A DNA stretch of 64,000 nucleotides from an uncultured Eubacteriales bacterium (GTDB taxonomy: Bacteria > Bacillota > Clostridia > Christensenellales > Borkfalkiaceae), in NCBI GenBank assembly GCA_949747905.1, contig CATKEF010000074.1:1-64000 (forward strand). The letters are read 5' to 3'. The notes under the pieces are model-generated. The model saw only the letters and a list, made by a program, of their open reading frames with translations, searched no databases and was not told where the DNA came from. This document shows, piece after piece, positions 28,687 to 39,371 of this stretch (its first letter is position 1; each line of letters starts with the position of its first letter). The position numbers and the translations under genes were made by a program.

Positions 28687-30153
28687 ATGAAAAGAAGGTT
28701 TAAAATCATTATCGGTTTGCTTGTCGTTTGCGGAGCGTGTCTCGTCGGTGCGGCGTGTGCTCCCGGTTCGTATTACGACGGTTTTACCGAAAAGGGTCAG
28801 ACGATAAAAGTCTGTTACGACAGAAACGGTGGTGTTTTCGCGAGCGTCGCAAATATCGACCTTGTGGACGTTTATCCTGGTTCGGCTTTTGAAAACGGCG
28901 GGATAAAACTGATTGCACCCGGAGACCCTGTCCGCGGCGACGAGAGTAAGGGTGGCAGCGCCAATGCGCTTTCTCTTTCCATAGCGTCCCGTTCGGGCTA
29001 TCTTCTTGCGGGATGGTACCGCGAACGTGCGCCGCGCGTCGACGACAAGGGTAACATGGTTGACGATTACGGCAACGTCACTACCGACCCCGAAAAGCAG
29101 GGATGCGTATATTCCGGTAAATGGGATTTCGAAAACGACATTTTCTCTTTGGAAGAGGGGAAAGATTATACTGCCAACGAAACGGCGCTCACTCTGTACG
29201 CTGCGTGGATACCCGAGTTCAAGTACACCTTCGTTTCCGACAGGTTGGTTGACGTGACCGACGATAAAGGAAAGCCTACAGGCGAGAAAAAGTATGCAAC
29301 GGCGGAGTATTTGTTCAATCCCGAGTTGCAGAGCGGGGATTTCGAAATGACTCTGCCCTATTACAGCCCTGCGGGCGGCGCGATGCTTTACGGCAATTTC
29401 CCCAAAATATCCGTTGATAACGTTACATTCGATAAGATTTACACTGACAGTGAACATACGGACGAGATAACCGTAGGAAAAATACAGCATAGCGGAACCT
29501 TCGATTTGGAGCACGGCATAGCGGTAAACCCCGTCAGTACCTTCTATACAAGCTGGAAAGACGGCGAATGGTTTAAAATTAAAAATGCAAGCCAGCTGAG
29601 CAGCAACGCGAGAATCAACGGTTGTTATGAAATATACGATGACCTCGATTTCTCGGAGCTGAGTTGGCCTGCGGCGTTCTCGTCGGGTAATTTCAGGGGT
29701 AAATTCCTCGGAATCGACGGGGTCAAAAAAATATCGGGCGTTAAAGTCTTTCAGAGCGATATTTCCCAGACATACGGCGGACTGTTTTCCAGAATATCCG
29801 CAGACGCCGAGTTCAGTAATATTAATTTCGAAAATGCAACTTATTCGCTTGAAAAGGGTTCCCGTATTCAGGGGTCGTCATTCGGACTTCTTGCGGGAAA
29901 CATCGACGGCAATGCGAAGTTGGAAAATATAAGCGTTTCCGGTAAAATTATTATCGGCAACATTTACGTCGACAGCTCGCATCCTCTGGAAAGCTATAAT
30001 ATGGGTCTTGTCAACGGCAATATCGGCAATGTGGATACAGGAATAAGTTTTGAAAATATCGTCTGCGAAAGCGACGTTCCCGAGAAAATCTTTTGCACGG
30101 TTGAAGCGAACGGAAACGTGGTTTTGTCGAGACCTGTAAAACCCGAAGAATAA
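28687..30153 (+). CDS. Secreted/lipoprotein-like protein with InlB B-repeat-like and GLUG-like segments
   Basis: N-terminal hydrophobic signal with Cys (GAACAPG); CYDRNGGVFASV...SGYLLAGWYRER pattern. Confidence 0.6.
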   Translation: MKRRFKIIIGLLVVCGACLVGAACAPGSYYDGFTEKGQTIKVCYDRNGGVFASVANIDLVDVYPGSAFENGGIKLIAPGDPVRGDESKGGSANALSLSIASRSGYLLAGWYRERAPRVDDKGNMVDDYGNVTTDPEKQGCVYSGKWDFENDIFSLEEGKDYTANETALTLYAAWIPEFKYTFVSDRLVDVTDDKGKPTGEKKYATAEYLFNPELQSGDFEMTLPYYSPAGGAMLYGNFPKISVDNVTFDKIYTDSEHTDEITVGKIQHSGTFDLEHGIAVNPVSTFYTSWKDGEWFKIKNASQLSSNARINGCYEIYDDLDFSELSWPAAFSSGNFRGKFLGIDGVKKISGVKVFQSDISQTYGGLFSRISADAEFSNINFENATYSLEKGSRIQGSSFGLLAGNIDGNAKLENISVSGKIIIGNIYVDSSHPLESYNMGLVNGNIGNVDTGISFENIVCESDVPEKIFCTVEANGNVVLSRPVKPEE

Positions 30154-30250
30154 ATTTTCAGACCTTTCGGTAAACCTCAGGGTGACATAAGATAAGAACA
30201 AAGTGAAAAAGAAGACATCGTCCCGAATTTTCTTTTATGTCATCGAAAAT

Positions 30251-30302
30251 GTCGCTCCGAATGCAGTGAGGAATCTGATGCTTCGCCGCCGCCCGGCATG
30301 AC
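30251..30302 (-). repeat. Degenerate type 2 mosaic repeat
   Basis: Reverse complement GTCATGCCGGGCGGCGGCGAAGCATCAGATTCCTCACTGCATTCGGAGCGAC. Confidence 0.6.
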
Positions 30303-30367
30303 AATACCGCTTTGTATAGTAATATAAAATCAACATAAATCAAGTTTTTAAGGAGAAACTTTTAAAT

Positions 30368-33076
30368 ATGAAGAAGAAAAACGTTTTAAAATTCGTTTCC
30401 ATTGCGATGGGAACGGTGCTGAGCGTAGGCGCATTCGGTTTTCTTTCAGGTTGTTTTAACAACTCCAAACCAGATACGCTTGTGCTTATGTCCGAAGAAT
30501 TGAGCGGACTTTTCAATCCGTTCTTCTATTCGGCGGGCGCGGACGGCACGATTGTCGGACAGACTCAGATAAGTATGTTCACGACGGACAGAGAAGGCAA
30601 TATCGCGTTCGGCGACGAAGAGGCGGTTGTAGTTAAAAACTACGAAAAGCAATACGACGCCGCGACCGACAAAACGACTTATAATTTCGTTCTTAAAAAC
30701 GGTCTCAAATTCTCTGACGGCAAGCCGCTCACTATGAACGACGTGCTTTTCAACATGTACGTTTACCTCGACCCCGCGTACACCGGTTCGACTACAATGT
30801 ATTCAACCGATATAGACGGTTTGCAGCGTTACCGCACTCAGCAGGACGTTTCGGGCGACGGTTCGCAGGAGGATGAAGCGCTTAACACCGGCGCGACGGC
30901 TTTGGCAAACAGCAGAGCTCAGGCTCTTCTGAACTTGTACGAAGAGGTGGGCGACCCCAATTTCTCCGGCAATTACAATGCAACGCCCGCCCAAATGCGT
31001 TCCGCGATAAATGCCCTTACCTCTGTAGAAAACGGTTATAAGGAAGCAATCGGCGAAACGGATGACGCAAAGGCCCGTACCCAGATGCTTGCCGACTATA
31101 ACAGAGTTCTGGAGCTGTTCGAAGAAGAACTCGAAAACGATTACAAGGGCTCGAAGGACGCCTACTGGAATACCGAGCCTTATAAATATACTCAGGAGTT
31201 TACAGGTGCGCACAAGGAGATTGTCGCATTTCTCTATGCGGAGGGTTATGTTACCATTGAGTACGAAAGAGACCCCGTTACAGGCAAAGAGGACAAGACG
31301 AGAATCAAATCTGTAAATACGCGCAATCTTCTCAACACTATCAACACCGAAGAGAAGGCAATAGAGTACGTTTTCAACGATAAAGTTGCAAGACAGCTCA
31401 ACAGTATCATCAATTTCTGGGGAACCGGTAACAAGATTAAAACCGAGTTCCAGGCAAAGGCGAAGGATGTAATTCTTCATAAGCGCCTTGAAGAAAACGG
31501 CGGGAACCTTATTTACAACAGTATTAGAGGTATCAAATCCCTCGGACACGAGACTGAAACCAAGGGAACTTCTTTGACGGTAAACGGAACCGCTTATACG
31601 ATAGCTTCGGACCACAATGCCGACGGTACGGTCAAGAATTCCAACGAGTACGACGTTTTAAGCATCACCGTCAACGGTATCGACCCCAAGGCGGAGTGGA
31701 ACTTCGGTTTCACCGTCGCTCCTTATCATTATTATTCCGACCCTACCCAGGACGACCTTAAAATCGATATAGAAAAAGGTAAATTCGGTGTAAGATGGGC
31801 TAAATACGACTTTATGAGCAATGTTATTCAGGGTAAAAACTCGTGGGGCGCAAGCAAGAACAGTATTCCTCTCGGTGCGGGACCTTACATGGCTTCGGAC
31901 AGAAATTACGAGACTGCTACGCCTGCGGACAATGCGTTCAGCCCCAGTACCAGCGTTGCTTACTATAAAGCGAATCCCAACTTCATCATGGGCGAAGCCA
32001 AGATAAAGAAGATGTGCTATCAGGTTGTAAGCGCGAATAACGCGCTCGGCGTTCTAAAGGATAACAGCGTTCACTATATCGAACCTCAGTACACAGATAC
32101 CAACTTCAACGAATTGCAGAACCTCAAAAGTCAAGGTTATAACAGCGTCAGCTCATGGCAGCTCGGCTACGGTTATATCGGAATCAACGCCGGCAAGGTG
32201 ACCGATGTAAACCTTCGTAAAGCCATTATGTCGGCTATGGATACCAAACTCGTGCTTAACTATTATCGTTCGGGTACGGCGGCAAATATTGCTTGGCCTA
32301 TGTCGATAGTAAACTGGGCGTATCCCAGAGTTAACGGCGCTACCATAGACCCGTCCAACTATCTTAAAGACAGAGACGAGAACAACGGCACCGAGCACGA
32401 TTATACGAGATTCCCGCAGGGCGCCAATGCCGAAGAGCAGGCAAAGGAAAAAATCAAGAATTACATGCGTGCCGCAGGTATCGACCCCGATAACTGCGCA
32501 GGCGATTCCAGACTCAACATCAAGTTTACAATCGCCGGCACAAACGTAAACGAGCATCCCACCTACAATACTTTCTTAAAAGCGCGTACGCTTTTGAACG
32601 CTTGCGGTTGGAACGTGGAAATTTCTCCCGACCAACAGGCTCTTATAAAACTTTCCACCGGTTCGCTGACCGTATGGGCGGCGGCTTGGAGCTCGACGAT
32701 TGACCCCGATATGTATCAGGTTTATCACAAGAACTCAAGCGCTACGAGTACTCTTGCCTGGGGTTATCGTGAAATTCTCGCAAACCAGGGAAGCAGAAGA
32801 GAGGAAAATAATATTCTCACCGAACTGAGCGCGCTCATCGACAGTGCGAGAGAAATCGACAATCAGGAAGACAACAACGGCGAGCCCGGACGTAAAACTC
32901 TTTACAGACAGGCAATGGGCAAAGTTCTCGACCTTGCGGTAGAGCTTCCCTGCTATCAGAGACAGGTTCTTTACGCTTATAACGCAAACGTTATAAAGGC
33001 AAGTTCGTTGCCCTCGTCAATCAACCCCTATTCGTCTCCTCTCGAAAAAATTTGGGAAGTAGAGTTCGTAGATTAA
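30368..33076 (+). CDS. ABC transporter peptide/solute-binding lipoprotein (SBP family 5, OppA-like) with a large insertion
   Basis: Lipobox LSGC; LKFSDGKPLTMNDVLF, IPLGAGPYMA, LRKAIMSAMD motifs of SBP_bac_5. Confidence 0.88.
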   Translation: MKKKNVLKFVSIAMGTVLSVGAFGFLSGCFNNSKPDTLVLMSEELSGLFNPFFYSAGADGTIVGQTQISMFTTDREGNIAFGDEEAVVVKNYEKQYDAATDKTTYNFVLKNGLKFSDGKPLTMNDVLFNMYVYLDPAYTGSTTMYSTDIDGLQRYRTQQDVSGDGSQEDEALNTGATALANSRAQALLNLYEEVGDPNFSGNYNATPAQMRSAINALTSVENGYKEAIGETDDAKARTQMLADYNRVLELFEEELENDYKGSKDAYWNTEPYKYTQEFTGAHKEIVAFLYAEGYVTIEYERDPVTGKEDKTRIKSVNTRNLLNTINTEEKAIEYVFNDKVARQLNSIINFWGTGNKIKTEFQAKAKDVILHKRLEENGGNLIYNSIRGIKSLGHETETKGTSLTVNGTAYTIASDHNADGTVKNSNEYDVLSITVNGIDPKAEWNFGFTVAPYHYYSDPTQDDLKIDIEKGKFGVRWAKYDFMSNVIQGKNSWGASKNSIPLGAGPYMASDRNYETATPADNAFSPSTSVAYYKANPNFIMGEAKIKKMCYQVVSANNALGVLKDNSVHYIEPQYTDTNFNELQNLKSQGYNSVSSWQLGYGYIGINAGKVTDVNLRKAIMSAMDTKLVLNYYRSGTAANIAWPMSIVNWAYPRVNGATIDPSNYLKDRDENNGTEHDYTRFPQGANAEEQAKEKIKNYMRAAGIDPDNCAGDSRLNIKFTIAGTNVNEHPTYNTFLKARTLLNACGWNVEISPDQQALIKLSTGSLTVWAAAWSSTIDPDMYQVYHKNSSATSTLAWGYREILANQGSRREENNILTELSALIDSAREIDNQEDNNGEPGRKTLYRQAMGKVLDLAVELPCYQRQVLYAYNANVIKASSLPSSINPYSSPLEKIWEVEFVD

Positions 33077-33105
33077 TTTCGTAAAAATATTGTTCGGAGT
33101 ATCAG

Positions 33106-34104
33106 ATGCTCAAATATATACTCAAAAGATTGGGACTTGCGATATTGATATTGCTGGGTTCTTCGCTGATTATTTACGTTCTGGTGCGCTGCATGCCGAT
33201 TGACTTCGTGCAGAATAAAATCGCAGCGCTTCAGAGCGCACCCGGCGGACAGCCTGTCGATTCGTCGATAATCGAAGCCATGTATAAAAACTACGGGCTC
33301 AGCGATTCGAGTTTCTGGGGAATAATCAAAGGTTATTTCACCTGGCTCGGTTCGCTCTGCCGTTTCGACCTCGGCAAAAGTTTTTCCAACGGCAGAGAAG
33401 TTGCCGCGGAAATAGCCGACCATATGGGTCTTTCGTTTGCGGTTGCGTTCATTGCGATTATTCTCCAGTATATGGTTGCGATACCGCTCGGAGTCACCGC
33501 GGCTACACACCAGTATTCTATACGCGACTATGTGGTGACGTTCCTCGTTATTCTCGGAATATCGTTGCCGTCTTTCTTCTTCGGTCAGCTTTTAAAGGAC
33601 TGGTTTGCCTATAAACTCGATTTGTTCCCGCCTTCGGGATTCGAGAATAACGCCATGAATTACACGGGAATAGCGCGGCTCGGGGATATGCTTTATCATA
33701 TGTTCCTGCCCATTCTCACCACGGTAATTCTCGGCATAGGCGGTACTATGCGATATATGCGAACGAATATGCTCGAAGTTCTGAATTCCGACTATATCCG
33801 TACCGCGCGCGCAAAGGGATTGAAGGAAAGCAAGGTCATTTACAAGCACGCTTTCAGAAACACTATGATTCCCATAGTCACAATGATGGCGGGAGTGCTT
33901 CCCTCGCTGTTCTCGGGCGCAATGATTACCGAACAGGTATTCGACCTTCCCGGTATAGGACAGTGGGCGCTGAAAGCCGAAATGGCGGCTGATATCCCCG
34001 TTATAATGGGCTATAATATGTTCCTGGCGTTTTTGAGCGTTCTGGGCGTATTGCTGTCGGATTTGATGTACGCTGTGGTTGACCCGCGCGTAAAACTTGC
34101 ATAA
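33106..34104 (+). CDS. Oligopeptide ABC transporter permease (OppB-like)
   Basis: BPD_transp_1 signature: EVLNSDYIRTARAKGLKESKVIYKHAFRNTMIP. Confidence 0.93.
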   Translation: MLKYILKRLGLAILILLGSSLIIYVLVRCMPIDFVQNKIAALQSAPGGQPVDSSIIEAMYKNYGLSDSSFWGIIKGYFTWLGSLCRFDLGKSFSNGREVAAEIADHMGLSFAVAFIAIILQYMVAIPLGVTAATHQYSIRDYVVTFLVILGISLPSFFFGQLLKDWFAYKLDLFPPSGFENNAMNYTGIARLGDMLYHMFLPILTTVILGIGGTMRYMRTNMLEVLNSDYIRTARAKGLKESKVIYKHAFRNTMIPIVTMMAGVLPSLFSGAMITEQVFDLPGIGQWALKAEMAADIPVIMGYNMFLAFLSVLGVLLSDLMYAVVDPRVKLA

Positions 34105-35218
34105 GGTGAAGATTATGAAAGAACGCGACGAAGAAAAATTAAACGACGAAAACGTTTCCGAAGAGATAAACACAGACGTTAAAGAGGTCAGCTTTGCGGA
34201 TTTGGACGGCGAAAAACCGCTTGACAAAAACGTCAGACTGCTCTCGCCCGGAAGAATGGTCGCAAGACGCTTTTTCCGTTCCAAGCTCAGTATCGTGGGA
34301 CTTGTTCTTGTAATCGGTCTTTTGATTTTCAGTTGGTTCGGTCCGGTCGTTTATCAGCGCTGGGGCGAAACGGAAGTAGACTATACTCCCAAAATTACTT
34401 ATTCATATACGGAAATTACAATAGGCGAAGGCGACGACGCATATACGATAATTCAGGTTATCGAAAGAAAAGAGGACGTAAACAAACTTGCTCCTATATC
34501 GGGCGACCATCTGCTCGGTACAAATTATACGGGTATCGACGTGTTTACGCAGCTTATGTACGGCGGAAGAATTTCGCTTACGATAAGTTTCCTTTCGGTT
34601 TTCCTTACAACTATAATCGGCATAATATTCGGCGGGCTTGCAGGATATTTCGGCGGCAAGGTGGACAGCGTTATAATGCGAATATGCGATATTTTGATGT
34701 GTCTGCCGGGCGTTCCCATTCTCCTTATAGTCGGTACGCTGTACAACGGTCTTTCCGAAACCATGGGCTTGCCCGTGTTCTACCGAATATATTTCCTAAT
34801 GGCGTTTTTAACGCTCATCTCATGGCCGGGTATCGCAAGGCTTGTGAGAGGCCAGATACTGTCGTTGAGAGAGCAGGAATATATGGTCGCGGCAGAAGCG
34901 ATGGGTTATTCCACTTCGAGAAAGATTTTCAAACATCTTTTGCCGAACGTTCTTCCTCAGCTTATAGTCGCTATGACGCTCAGTCTCGGCAGTACCATTC
35001 TTTACGAAGCTACGCTGTCGTACTTGAATCTCGGCGTGCCCGCACCTAACGCGGCGTGGGGTACGATGATTAATATTATCAGCGAATCGCCCGAAGTTTT
35101 ACAATATTACTTCAACGTCTGGGGTCCTCCCGGAATATGTATAATACTTGCCGTGCTCGGTTTCAACTTCCTGGGCGACGGTCTCAGAGACGCGCTCGAC
35201 CCTAAAATGAGGAGATAG
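34097..35218 (+). CDS. Oligopeptide ABC transporter permease (OppC-like)
   Basis: ARLVRGQILSLREQEYMVAAEAMGYSTSRKIFKHLLPNVLPQ; C-terminal FLGDGLRDALDPKMR. Confidence 0.93.
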   Translation: MHKVKIMKERDEEKLNDENVSEEINTDVKEVSFADLDGEKPLDKNVRLLSPGRMVARRFFRSKLSIVGLVLVIGLLIFSWFGPVVYQRWGETEVDYTPKITYSYTEITIGEGDDAYTIIQVIERKEDVNKLAPISGDHLLGTNYTGIDVFTQLMYGGRISLTISFLSVFLTTIIGIIFGGLAGYFGGKVDSVIMRICDILMCLPGVPILLIVGTLYNGLSETMGLPVFYRIYFLMAFLTLISWPGIARLVRGQILSLREQEYMVAAEAMGYSTSRKIFKHLLPNVLPQLIVAMTLSLGSTILYEATLSYLNLGVPAPNAAWGTMINIISESPEVLQYYFNVWGPPGICIILAVLGFNFLGDGLRDALDPKMRR

Positions 35219-35221
35219 TCA

Positions 35222-36598
35222 ATGGGCTTTTCGGATAAGATGAAAAATATTTTCAAGAAAGACAATAAGGACGAAACGGAGAAGAAACACTATCTTTCCG
35301 GCGCGGAAGTGCGCAATATCGCCAAGGCAAATCTTAAGATAACGCGCGAACTCGAAAAGAAGAAAAAGCGCAAAGCGGCGGAATCGGAATTCATTTCCGA
35401 AATGAAAGACAGCGGAAACATTCTCGAAATAGAAAATCTGCATTCCTATTTCTTTACCGACCAGGGCACCGTTAAGGCGGTAAACGGAGTATCTTTCAAT
35501 ATTCCGCAGGGCTCGACGGTCGGAGTCGTCGGCGAGTCCGGTTGCGGAAAGTCCGTCACCAGTATGTCGGTAATGCAGCTTCTGCAAGGTCCTCAGGGAC
35601 AGATTGTGGAAGGCAGCATTCGTTTCAAATCGCTTGACTTCAAACGCGACGAAAAAGGACAGCCTATTCCCGTATACGAATACGGCGAAAGCGGTGAAAT
35701 TCTTTACGAAGACGCATACGACAGAAAAGGCAACCCCGTTATAGACCTTGAAACGGGAAAAATAGCCAAGACGCAGAAACAAAAACGCGACGAGTACGGC
35801 ACCAGACAATACGAAATGGAAGAGAAGGTGTTCGATATCGCTCAGATGCCCATTAAAGAGATGTACCGTCTTCGCGGCAGACAGATGGCGATGATTTTTC
35901 AGGAACCGATGACTTCTCTAAATCCCGTGTTCACAATCGGCGACCAGCTTGACGAAGTTACTCTTCTGCATGTTCCCGGCGCTACAAGGCAGGAGGCTAA
36001 ACGCCGTTCCATAGAGATGTTGAATCTCGTCGGTATCGCGATGCCGGAAAGGGTTTATAAGTCTTTCCCTCACGAGCTTTCGGGCGGTATGCGCCAGAGA
36101 GTCATGATAGCCATGGCGCTTGAAGGAAATCCCCGTCTTATAATTGCGGACGAACCCACTACGGCGCTCGACGTTACCATACAGGCTCAGATTCTCGACC
36201 TCTTGCGCGGACTCAAAGACAGGATAAACGGCTCGATACTTCTTATTACTCACGATTTGGGAATTATAGCCGAAATGGCGGATTACGTCGTAGTAATGTA
36301 TGCGGGCAGAATAATAGAACAGGGCACGGCTTCCGAGATATTTCATAATCCCATGCATCCTTATACGATAGGTTTGCAGAAATCGAAGCCCACCATGCAG
36401 AGCGATTCCGACGTGCTTTTCAGTATTCCCGGAAACGTTCCCAACCCCATAAATATGCCGGATTATTGCTACTTCCGCGAACGCTGCTCCAAGTGCGTGA
36501 AAAAATGCGCGGGAGATTATCCGGAAATGATACAGGTCAGCCCTACTCATTGGGTTGCTTGCCACTTATACGCGGAGGAGAAAAAGAATGAAAATTAA
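35222..36598 (+). CDS. Oligopeptide ABC transporter ATPase (OppD-like) with an insertion between Walker A and Q-loop
   Basis: [42 protein letters not shown]-terminal CxxC-rich OppD tail. Confidence 0.93.
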   Translation: MGFSDKMKNIFKKDNKDETEKKHYLSGAEVRNIAKANLKITRELEKKKKRKAAESEFISEMKDSGNILEIENLHSYFFTDQGTVKAVNGVSFNIPQGSTVGVVGESGCGKSVTSMSVMQLLQGPQGQIVEGSIRFKSLDFKRDEKGQPIPVYEYGESGEILYEDAYDRKGNPVIDLETGKIAKTQKQKRDEYGTRQYEMEEKVFDIAQMPIKEMYRLRGRQMAMIFQEPMTSLNPVFTIGDQLDEVTLLHVPGATRQEAKRRSIEMLNLVGIAMPERVYKSFPHELSGGMRQRVMIAMALEGNPRLIIADEPTTALDVTIQAQILDLLRGLKDRINGSILLITHDLGIIAEMADYVVVMYAGRIIEQGTASEIFHNPMHPYTIGLQKSKPTMQSDSDVLFSIPGNVPNPINMPDYCYFRERCSKCVKKCAGDYPEMIQVSPTHWVACHLYAEEKKNEN

Positions 36599-37760
36599 TC
36601 TGAAAGCTCCTTTCGGAAAGAAAAAGGCCGCGGAAACGGAATCGGTCGAAGAAGAAGTTCACGTAAGCGCCGAAGAAGCGCTAAGAACGGGCGATTTCGG
36701 AAAGTTCGATGACGAGGATGAGGCGAAGAAAGAGCAGGAGGCAAGGGACGAAAAGGCGAAAGCCGACAAAGATTTACCTCCCGACCCCGACGCTCTGCTC
36801 GAAGTAAGACATCTTAAAAAATATTTCGTACTCGGCAAAAATTTAATCGGAAAACCCACAAGTTATCTCCGCGCCGTGGACGACGTTTCGTTTACTCTTA
36901 AAAAAGGCGAAACGTTGGGTATAGTCGGCGAGTCGGGTTGCGGCAAAACTACGCTCGGCAGAACGATATTAAAACTTTATCAGCCTACGAGCGGACAAAT
37001 ATTCTATAATCAACAGGATATAGCAGGCCTCAAATCGGCGAAAATGCGTCCTTTGCGCACCGAAATGCAGATAATCTTTCAGGACCCGTATTCGTCGCTT
37101 CCACCCAGAAGCACCGTAGGCGGAATTCTTTCGGAGCCTGTCAAAGTTCATAAAATCGTTCCCAAGGCGCAGACGAGAGAATACGTTCTGAATATAATGG
37201 AAAAATGCGGGCTTCGCGATTACTATTACGAACGTTATCCTCATGAATTTTCGGGCGGTCAGCGTCAGAGAATTTGTATTGCGCGCGCGCTTTCCGTAAA
37301 TCCAAAGCTCGTTGTATGCGACGAACCGGTCTCGGCGTTGGACGTGTCTATTCAGGCGCAGATAATCAACCTTTTAAAGCATTTACAGAACACCATGGGT
37401 TTCACATACCTGTTCATTTCGCACGATTTGTCCGTCGTCAAACACATTTCGGACAGAATAGGAGTAATGTATCTTGGTTCCATGGTCGAGTTCGGCGATA
37501 AAAAGAGTATTTTCTCGAACCCTTTGCATCCCTATACGCAGGCGCTGTTCTCGGCTGTTCCCAATCCCAATCCGGATGAAAAGATGAACAGAATAGTGTT
37601 GAAAGGCGATATTCCATCGCCGGCAAATCCTCCCAAGGGTTGTAAGTTCCATACTCGTTGCCCGAAGGCTATGGAAGTTTGTAAACATATAGCGCCAGTA
37701 TATAAAGAATACGAACCCGGTCATTTTGCCGCCTGTCATTGTTATCCGCAGGAAGACTGA
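36588..37760 (+). CDS. Oligopeptide ABC transporter ATPase (OppF-like)
   Basis: [51 protein letters not shown]. Confidence 0.93.
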   Translation: MKINLKAPFGKKKAAETESVEEEVHVSAEEALRTGDFGKFDDEDEAKKEQEARDEKAKADKDLPPDPDALLEVRHLKKYFVLGKNLIGKPTSYLRAVDDVSFTLKKGETLGIVGESGCGKTTLGRTILKLYQPTSGQIFYNQQDIAGLKSAKMRPLRTEMQIIFQDPYSSLPPRSTVGGILSEPVKVHKIVPKAQTREYVLNIMEKCGLRDYYYERYPHEFSGGQRQRICIARALSVNPKLVVCDEPVSALDVSIQAQIINLLKHLQNTMGFTYLFISHDLSVVKHISDRIGVMYLGSMVEFGDKKSIFSNPLHPYTQALFSAVPNPNPDEKMNRIVLKGDIPSPANPPKGCKFHTRCPKAMEVCKHIAPVYKEYEPGHFAACHCYPQED

Positions 37761-38005
37761 TGAAAAAGAACAGGAAAGAAAAGCAGAAGAAGGAAAAAAT
37801 CATATACATCGACGACAATTCTACCGTCGCCGATATGAGCAACACACGTCGCGAAAAGAAAGGACAGAAAAAGCAGTCTACTTTCAGAGAAAAAGCGCGC
37901 ACATATTTTACCGTTGTAAAAAAAATGATTTTTCCAATGCTTGTCACTCTCCTTGCGCTAACCATTGCCTATCTGGTTGTGCTTGCGGTTGCGGGGAGAT
38001 TGTGA
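37760..38005 (+). CDS. Small basic single-TM protein at end of opp operon, unknown function
   Basis: 81 aa from an ATG overlapping the oppF stop (TGATG); C-terminal TM MIFPMLVTLLALTIAYLVVLAVAG. Confidence 0.6.
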   Translation: MKKNRKEKQKKEKIIYIDDNSTVADMSNTRREKKGQKKQSTFREKARTYFTVVKKMIFPMLVTLLALTIAYLVVLAVAGRL

Positions 38006-38027
38006 AAAATTATAATTTAATGTATTG

Positions 38028-38053
38028 AGTCCGACTTAAAGTCGGACTTTTTG
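38028..38053 (+). terminator. Rho-independent terminator of opp operon
   Basis: AGTCCGACTTAAAGTCGGACTTTTTG. Confidence 0.9.
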
Positions 38054-38100
38054 TTTGATTTTCAATTATATTCGAGCAAAAGAAAACATCGGCATTTTCA

Positions 38101-38129
38101 TTGATTTTTGATTGAGCGTATAGTATAAT
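38101..38129 (+). promoter_or_regulatory. Putative sigma-A promoter for polysaccharide cluster
   Basis: TTGATT - 17 nt - TATAAT. Confidence 0.55.
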
Positions 38130-38168
38130 TTATATGTATAAATGTAAATAAGATAAACAGGCGTATTT

Positions 38169-39371
38169 ATGAATATAAAATTTTCGCCTCCCGATATTTC
38201 AGAACTTGAAATTAACGAAGTTACGGAGGCTTTGAAATCGGGATGGATAACAACCGGTCCCAGAGTAAAGAATCTCGAAAAACAAATTGCGGAATACGTC
38301 GGCGCGCCTAAATGCGTCTGCCTGAATTCCCAGACAGCTTGCGCGGAAATGGCTTTGCGCGTTCTCGGAATAGGCGCGGGAGACGAGGTCATTACAACCG
38401 CGTATACTTATACGGCGACCGCGTCCGTTATTTGTCATGTCGGTGCAAAACCCGTGCTCGTAGATATTCAGGCGGACAGCGCGGAAATGGACTACGAAAA
38501 ATTGGCTGCCGCAGTCAACGGGCATACCAAGGCGATAATTCCCGTTGATTTGGGCGGAGTTCCCTGCGATTACGACAAAATTTTCAATATAGCGGAAAGC
38601 AAGAAAAATATTTTCGTTCCGTCGAACGCGATACAAAAAGCTATAGGGAGACCGATTGTTTTGGCTGATACCGCGCATGCGTTCGGGGCTGAGCAAAAGG
38701 GAAAAAAAGTCGGAAGTATAGCCGATTTTTCGGCGTTTTCCTTTCATGCCGTGAAGAATTTCACGACGGGAGAGGGCGGCGCTTTGACCTGGAGGCATAT
38801 CGAAGGTATAGATGACGAGGATATTTACAGGCAGTTGCAGCTTTTGTCTTTGCACGGTCAGTCCAAAGACGCGCTTGCTAAAACTCAGCTCGGTGCTTGG
38901 GAGTACGATATCGTCGGAACCTGGTACAAGTGCAATATGACCGATATCGCCGCCGCTATGGGACTTGCGCAAATGAAACGCTATCCCGCAATGCTTGTGC
39001 GCAGAAGACAGCTGATAGAGAAGTACGATTCGGCTTTCAAACCGCTCGGTATAAAAGTTCTGCCGCATTACGGGGACGGAAATATTTCATCGGGACATCT
39101 TTATTTGGCGCGTGTTCCGGGAATCAACGAAGAACAGCGAAACGAAATTATCAAAAAGATGGCGCAGTGCGGCGTTGCCTGTAACGTTCATTACAAGCCG
39201 TTGCCCATGCATACGGCATATAAAAAGTTGGGTTTCGATATCAAAGATTATCCGAACGCTTATGCATTTTACGCCAATGAGATAACTTTACCGTTGCATA
39301 CTTGCCTTACCGATGAGGAAGTTGACTATATAATTGAATATTTTACCGATATTGTCGGAGAATATATATAA
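38169..39371 (+). CDS. DegT/DnrJ/EryC1/StrS family PLP aminotransferase
   Basis: CLNSQTACAEMALRVLGIGAGDEVITTAYTYTATA; PLP Lys in FSFHAVKNFTTGEGGAL. Confidence 0.92.
   Translation: MNIKFSPPDISELEINEVTEALKSGWITTGPRVKNLEKQIAEYVGAPKCVCLNSQTACAEMALRVLGIGAGDEVITTAYTYTATASVICHVGAKPVLVDIQADSAEMDYEKLAAAVNGHTKAIIPVDLGGVPCDYDKIFNIAESKKNIFVPSNAIQKAIGRPIVLADTAHAFGAEQKGKKVGSIADFSAFSFHAVKNFTTGEGGALTWRHIEGIDDEDIYRQLQLLSLHGQSKDALAKTQLGAWEYDIVGTWYKCNMTDIAAAMGLAQMKRYPAMLVRRRQLIEKYDSAFKPLGIKVLPHYGDGNISSGHLYLARVPGINEEQRNEIIKKMAQCGVACNVHYKPLPMHTAYKKLGFDIKDYPNAYAFYANEITLPLHTCLTDEEVDYIIEYFTDIVGEYI

Noticed and set aside
28687-30153. Calling this a definite lipoprotein
   Set aside because: The lipobox (GAAC) is weak at -3, so only 'secreted/lipoprotein-like' is stated
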